Below, in pieces: positions 59,505 through 64,000 of a stretch of DNA of 64,000 nt. Numbering within the stretch: position 1 is the stretch's first letter; each line of letters opens with the position of its first letter. Below the pieces are notes generated by a model. That model had not been told where the DNA came from. It searched no databases and worked only from the letters and a program-made list of their open reading frames with translations. Source of the DNA: Ceratodon purpureus (Eukaryota > Streptophyta > Bryopsida > Pseudoditrichales > Ditrichaceae); assembly GCA_014871385.1 (NCBI GenBank), contig CM026425.1, positions 4,328,752-4,392,751 of the forward strand, in the 5' to 3' direction. Position numbers and translations under genes: made by a program.

Positions 59505-62500
59505 GATGTCAATTTTGTATATTTGTTTTTTATTTTGATTTTGTAGATCCCAAAAAAAAAAAAATCTTTATACACATTAAGGGAAAACACAAGTTCACAT
59601 TTTCATTTTAAAATTATCTATTTGTTCCTAACTATTGAAGTTTACACTACATTAAATGATTTTCAATTACAAATTCTACTAGAAAAACGTAGAATGAAGA
59701 TATTAAACTTCTTCCATGGCCATTTGAATGTAAGATCATTGAACAATTGCCAATCAATCTAGATGGCAGTAGTGAATCACAATCACAATAAAAGTCAAGG
59801 TTTAAACCATCGATGTTGAATACAACATTAAACTCAATTTCCGAAACTCCAACATCGACCCACACTATTGGCCCATAAATAATAGATTCAATCCCCATGC
59901 ATTCAATTTTTCACCAACAATGGAGGTCAAACTGTGATGCGTGAGACTCACTGATCAAATCACTCAAACGAAATCGAAGCCGTTAAACACGATCCATGCA
60001 TTTAAGCGATTCCTTAACTGTCTGGAGATCGACAGTTGGTTTGCCAAGTGGAAACACTCCTGTGAACCGGGAAGATAGCACTGATGAATTCGCAATAAGC
60101 TGTTGCATGGCTTCCAGCACCGCAGATCGATGCGTTCCAATCCCTAGAGAAGTCGTGCTTCTAGATAACTCAATCCTCGTCCTCTTCCTGCTGGTCGCTG
60201 AAGATCACGTAGCGTGTCTCCTGTTTCAGATTGATCATCATCACCAGTACCCGGTATTCTGCCCTCAATCTTCTTCGTGATGTGTGTCTAATACGACGAT
60301 CCCTTCAAGCGCAAATCAGTCCAGCCGTCCCACCTGAGCTCGAACCATCTTTTGCAGTCGATCGCCCCAATCGTCGACCACGCTCGGAGATCCGACAACG
60401 ACCCAGCGGAATCCATTCATATTTCGGAATATGCTATTTTTTTTATGACAACGACGACCTTGTGATCAGTCCGTTCGAGTATGGGAATATCCTGAAACTT
60501 TTGGAGCTGGAGCATATCCGATTCATCTGTGTAGAAAGCCACTGCATGTTGTATTTGCTGGCTCATGTAAATCACTTAGCAAAAACCCGAAACTCCAAAG
60601 GCCACCACAGCAAACATGACCCATGTGCAGTTACTGTTCGTGCACAGGGCCGGCAAGTAAGTCACGTTCGGCCTCCCCTATCGAGCCCAGGCTCCTGAGT
60701 CCCTCTCGTATGACCAATCCTCATCAATTTCCCACCTGGCAAGTCCACTGCTGATAGAAGTTTATTGCTTTACGTGATTTTAAAGCATTGAAGAAACTAT
60801 TTTTATTTAAACAAAAGTACCTAGATCGTCGGATATTGAACCCAGTTCACACAACAAGCAGGCAAGTCGGGACAAGTTTAGTCGCAAGTGTAGGCCCTCC
60901 CGATATAGTACGGAGTAACCTTTTCTACCATTAGATTGCCTATAATATCCCCACCTTATCAGCAAATGGAATTCCAACTCACGAAAACACGCACTCGTCC
61001 ATTACACAATTAAGTTCTGAATAAAAATACGAAGTTACGCACGTTGCAAACTTACATGAACTAATCTCCAGAACCAAAAGATATCTAAAAATACATCCTC
61101 AGCATCTATGCGAAGTGCAGATTCGGAGTAGGCAGACGGCAAGTTACACTCCGCCTGGTTTTGGACTATAACGGATTTCGTAGGCCTTACCTGAGCAGCC
61201 AGAACTGCCCAAGCTGACTTTGGAACTCCCGGAGCCCTGGGGCCCAACGAGCACAGTTCAAATCACAATTTTAGCGTGAGTGTCTACTGTGCCAACACGA
61301 TTATCCCGGCTGTCCCCGCAAACCCATTCCCGCCACGTCGCCCATGGACCCCGGAGCGCCTCCCAGAAGTAGAGTCCGCACACTCTGATGCATGAGTTGG
61401 GCCCAACCCCCAAAGCTGGCACGGATCCCACAACCGTTTAGATATAGGAAAAGCGCAGATATCGACGTCGATAATCTATGATCTGTGAAGAGACGTCGTG
61501 GTTTTCAGGAACAGTGACGGTTTTTGGATATTCGGGACGTTTTATTCGGGAATCGTCCCGCACGGGAATTGTACACAAATGGCCCCGCAGTGGCAAGTTT
61601 AGCCCATTGCTCTAGGCTGGCAGATGAAGTCTGGAGGCGTCTCGTCATCTCTGTGGCAAGAATAGAGCGAGAATAGGCAGCATCGTCACTGAAAGGCTGC
61701 GCACGCTGGTAAGAGATGCCACCATTAGATTTCGAACTCGCGTCTAGGTTCCGTGGCCTCCGTTCACGGTGCGGCGTTGCTGAAAGGAGGAGGAATCGCA
61801 TTGAGAGATAGAGAAGAGCGACAGTGGGCGCAAGCTGATCCGCTATTGACGCTGCAATTTTAGCAGTGTGGTCACTTTGCGAAGCGTTTTCGTGCTTTCC
61901 ACTGGTGTAGGGTTTTGCATTGATCTCCAGTAAAGGGGTGTCATGATGGACTCGCTCTTTCTTCGGCGGTTCGTGGTCGTGCATTTGTCATTGATGAGCG
62001 AGGTGTTGAGTCCACTCGAGGAAATAGTGGCTCAGAGTAGACTCACTGGATTGTTGTAACTAACTTAAGTTCTTCGTTATCGATGAGTGTCGAGTGAGGA
62101 CTTGAACGTAAGGAAGGAGTCTAGAACGTGATATTAATCTCAAAGTACTCATCATCGATAAGTTGGGTAGTATTGTCCAGGAGAACTATCTGCTAGATCG
62201 TTGCTGACAGTGGTACTATCTACTAGATTGTTGCTGTGGATGGTAGTATCTAGATTGTTGTTGAGAGTGTTACCAGATTGACTTATAGTATGAGGTTAAC
62301 CGTTTTTCGAGGTATTCGTTGTGGATGGATTGGTGGTATGATGAGTGGGAGAGGTTGAAGGAGAGGAAGCTGGAAGCTAGGAGTGGGCACGGCGGATTGT
62401 TGTAGAGTATGAGATGACGTTGAAGGTAAGACTTGCCGCTGTGCGTGATAGTGGAATTGGAATTCTGGGGCGATTCGGAGTAGTGATGAAGGCGGGACTA

Positions 62501-62631
62501 TTGGGGCGTGACTGAGTTGAAGTAGGAGGTGGAGTGATGTGTGAGAGTTTTGCGTTGGACAGTTGGGGAGGTTGTGCGGAGGGGCAGCTGATGTTCTGGT
62601 TGCATTTGATTTCATTGCAGGTTGAATCTAG
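59505..62631. other. Spacer before the P450 gene
   Basis: From about 59940 the base composition becomes more balanced, and open frames at 60231-60698 (+) and 61984-61505 (-) are long enough to be noticed, but neither has a recognisable motif, clear start context or splice pattern. They could be lineage-specific genes or chance. The segment 62280-62630 probably includes the P450 promoter and 5' UTR; no TATA was assigned. Confidence 0.45.
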
Positions 62632-64000
62632 ATGGTTTTAGAGTGGTCGCCGTTTGAACAAATGACTGCATTCACAGCGTCTTCGTTTAAGGTTGTCGAA
62701 GAGATAATGGGAGCTTTGACAGTGCCATTGCTGAAGCCTCTCGAAGGTTTCAAGGTTTCGCCCTCTCCCTTCACTTTTGTTGCATTTCTTAAGCTGCAAT
62801 GGAAACAATGTGTAGTAGCGTATTAGTCGAAGAGTCCAGTGGCGCAGTGAGCTTAGAAACTGAGATGAGTCATTAGTTTAGATTTGAATGGAGGTTGTGA
62901 AATTTTTACACCAACATGGGTGGATTAATTGTGCTTCACTGATTTTTGATTCGAAGGGACTCGCCACGAATCATTTGTACTTCGCGATAGTTTTCTTTTT
63001 TTCTGAACAAGTCTTATCCGGCGGCTGCGCAGGTCTACTACGTCGCGACGGCGGTGGTAGTCATTCTGCTAGTAAGAAAATTGTTTTCATGGCGCGTGAA
63101 CCTTCCCCCGGGACCGCCAGGCTTACCACTCATCGGCCACATGCATCTACTTGGGGCAAATCCTCACGTATCGTTGGCAAACATGGCACAGAAATATGGT
63201 CCGTTGATGTCGATTCGCCTTGGCGCCAAACCGTGTATTGTGTGTACATCCCCTGAGACCGCAAAAGAATTTCTCAAGAACCAGGATGCCAATTTCGGGT
63301 CTCGTCCCTACACGTCCCAGGGCTACCATTTGATGTATGCCCGGCAAGGTGCGTTCAGATTCAATCTTAACTTCCAATTCCTCGCCCGTGTGGAAAATAT
63401 TTCATGCTTCTCATGAAATCTACTCACGACGCATTCAATCCCGTTGTGCTTTTCAGATGTAGCTTTTCAGTCTTCTAATGCGAGTTGGCGGAACCTGAAG
63501 AAGATCTTCACGATGGAGCTGACGAGTATGAAGCGTCTAGACGCGTCCCGGCACATCCGAGAAGACGAAGTGGCCGGGTTGGTGCGCACCATTTATGAGC
63601 AACGCTCGGTAGACCTGAAAGCTCAGCTGGCAACTTTGATTTCCAACATCATTTCTCGAATGATCCTCAACAAACGGCATGCAGGCGTTGCAGACCCAAA
63701 CTCGACACTAATAGAGAAGGATTTTCCGGAAATGATCCAAACTCATTTCCGATTGGCGGGCCTTTTTGTTCCTGGTGATTTTATCCCTGCCTTGAAGTGG
63801 CTCGACCTCGGTGGGTTAGAAGCCCAGATGAAGGAGCATGGGAAGCGCATGGACGCTTTCGTTTCGGATATCTTATCGCAGCATCGGGAGAGGAGGGCCA
63901 AAGGACCTGTGTCTACGAACGAGCACGATATGGTCGATGTGCTTCTCGACCAGATGGAAATGAAAGATGCTCCATTCCAGCTCTCCGAAGACAATGTAAA
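62632..64000 (+). CDS. Cytochrome P450, 5' part (microsomal)
   Basis: Haem mono-oxygenase anchored in the endoplasmic reticulum; substrate unknown. Exon 1 is 62632-62754 (MVLEWSPFEQ...), exon 2 is 63033-63348 and exon 3 starts at 63457 and runs off the window. Junction phases agree. Exon 2 begins with a membrane anchor (VYYVATAVVVILLV), then the hinge NLPPGPPGLPLIGH and the beta-1 region (YGPLMSIRLGAKPCIVCTSP). Exon 3 has the helix-C motif WRNLKKIFTMEL and FRLAGLFVPGDFIPALKWLD. The I-helix, ExxR and haem-cysteine blocks lie beyond 64000. It resembles plant A-type P450s; the CYP family is not assigned. Exon 1 is the least certain part. Confidence 0.9.

Noticed and set aside
60231..60698. 155-codon plus-strand frame
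   Set aside because: Starts in low-information sequence and shows no family motif; cannot be supported.
61505..61984. 159-codon minus-strand frame
   Set aside because: No recognisable domain and no gene-structure support. Left as unassigned spacer.

Overview
The window is nuclear DNA of a land plant, most likely a bryophyte or another seedless plant (inference). Supporting this are short GT-AG introns, plant-type families (SWEET, mitochondrial HPPK-DHPS, SABATH methyltransferase, GT14, B3, an A-type-looking P450) and abundant plant transposons (CACTA, hAT MITE, LINE, SINEs). Host genes are compact. They are separated by AT-rich, repeat-filled spacers.

Layout: a 3' part of a SWEET sugar transporter (331-1412, +); PDX1, the vitamin B6 synthase (4394-3186, -); an AT-rich spacer; an approximately 11-kb GC-richer island (7741-18727); bifunctional folate enzyme HPPK-DHPS (19544-23888, +); spacer with tRNA-derived SINEs; a GT14 glycosyltransferase (29654-32626, +); SABATH methyltransferase 1 (34171-35567, +); a dead LINE; a CACTA-derived locus with a 952-bp inverted repeat (42464-45595) and one CACTA terminus at 47470; a derived copy of the GT14-3'/SABATH segment (48459-54440) with SABATH 2 (51145-52544); a field of inverted-repeat elements (54.3-59.5 kb); and the 5' part of a P450 (62632 to the window end).

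The main discovery is that the GC-richer island is bounded by perfect 15-bp terminal inverted repeats (7741-7755 and 18713-18727), each flanked externally by TTAA. That is the hallmark of piggyBac insertion. Inside lies a piggyBac DDD transposase (15079-12626, -). Its cysteine-rich C-terminal domain is visible in a shifted frame directly downstream. The island also carries a multi-exon gene with a triplicated 96-bp exon encoding a basic motif, and one clear plus two possible plant B3-domain genes. All genes lie on the minus strand. The whole looks like a giant piggyBac-type element with plant transcription-factor cargo. A 319-bp hAT-like MITE has inserted 4-5 bp from its right TIR, with an 8-bp target duplication overlapping the TIR.

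A second notable locus is the near-identical inverted duplication of CACTA transposase sequence, which would fold into a long hairpin if transcribed. A third is the duplicated SABATH pair, in which copy 2 carries two substitutions in the SAM-binding motif. All exon boundaries were placed by eye from GT-AG sites, reading phase and family knowledge. No searches were run.
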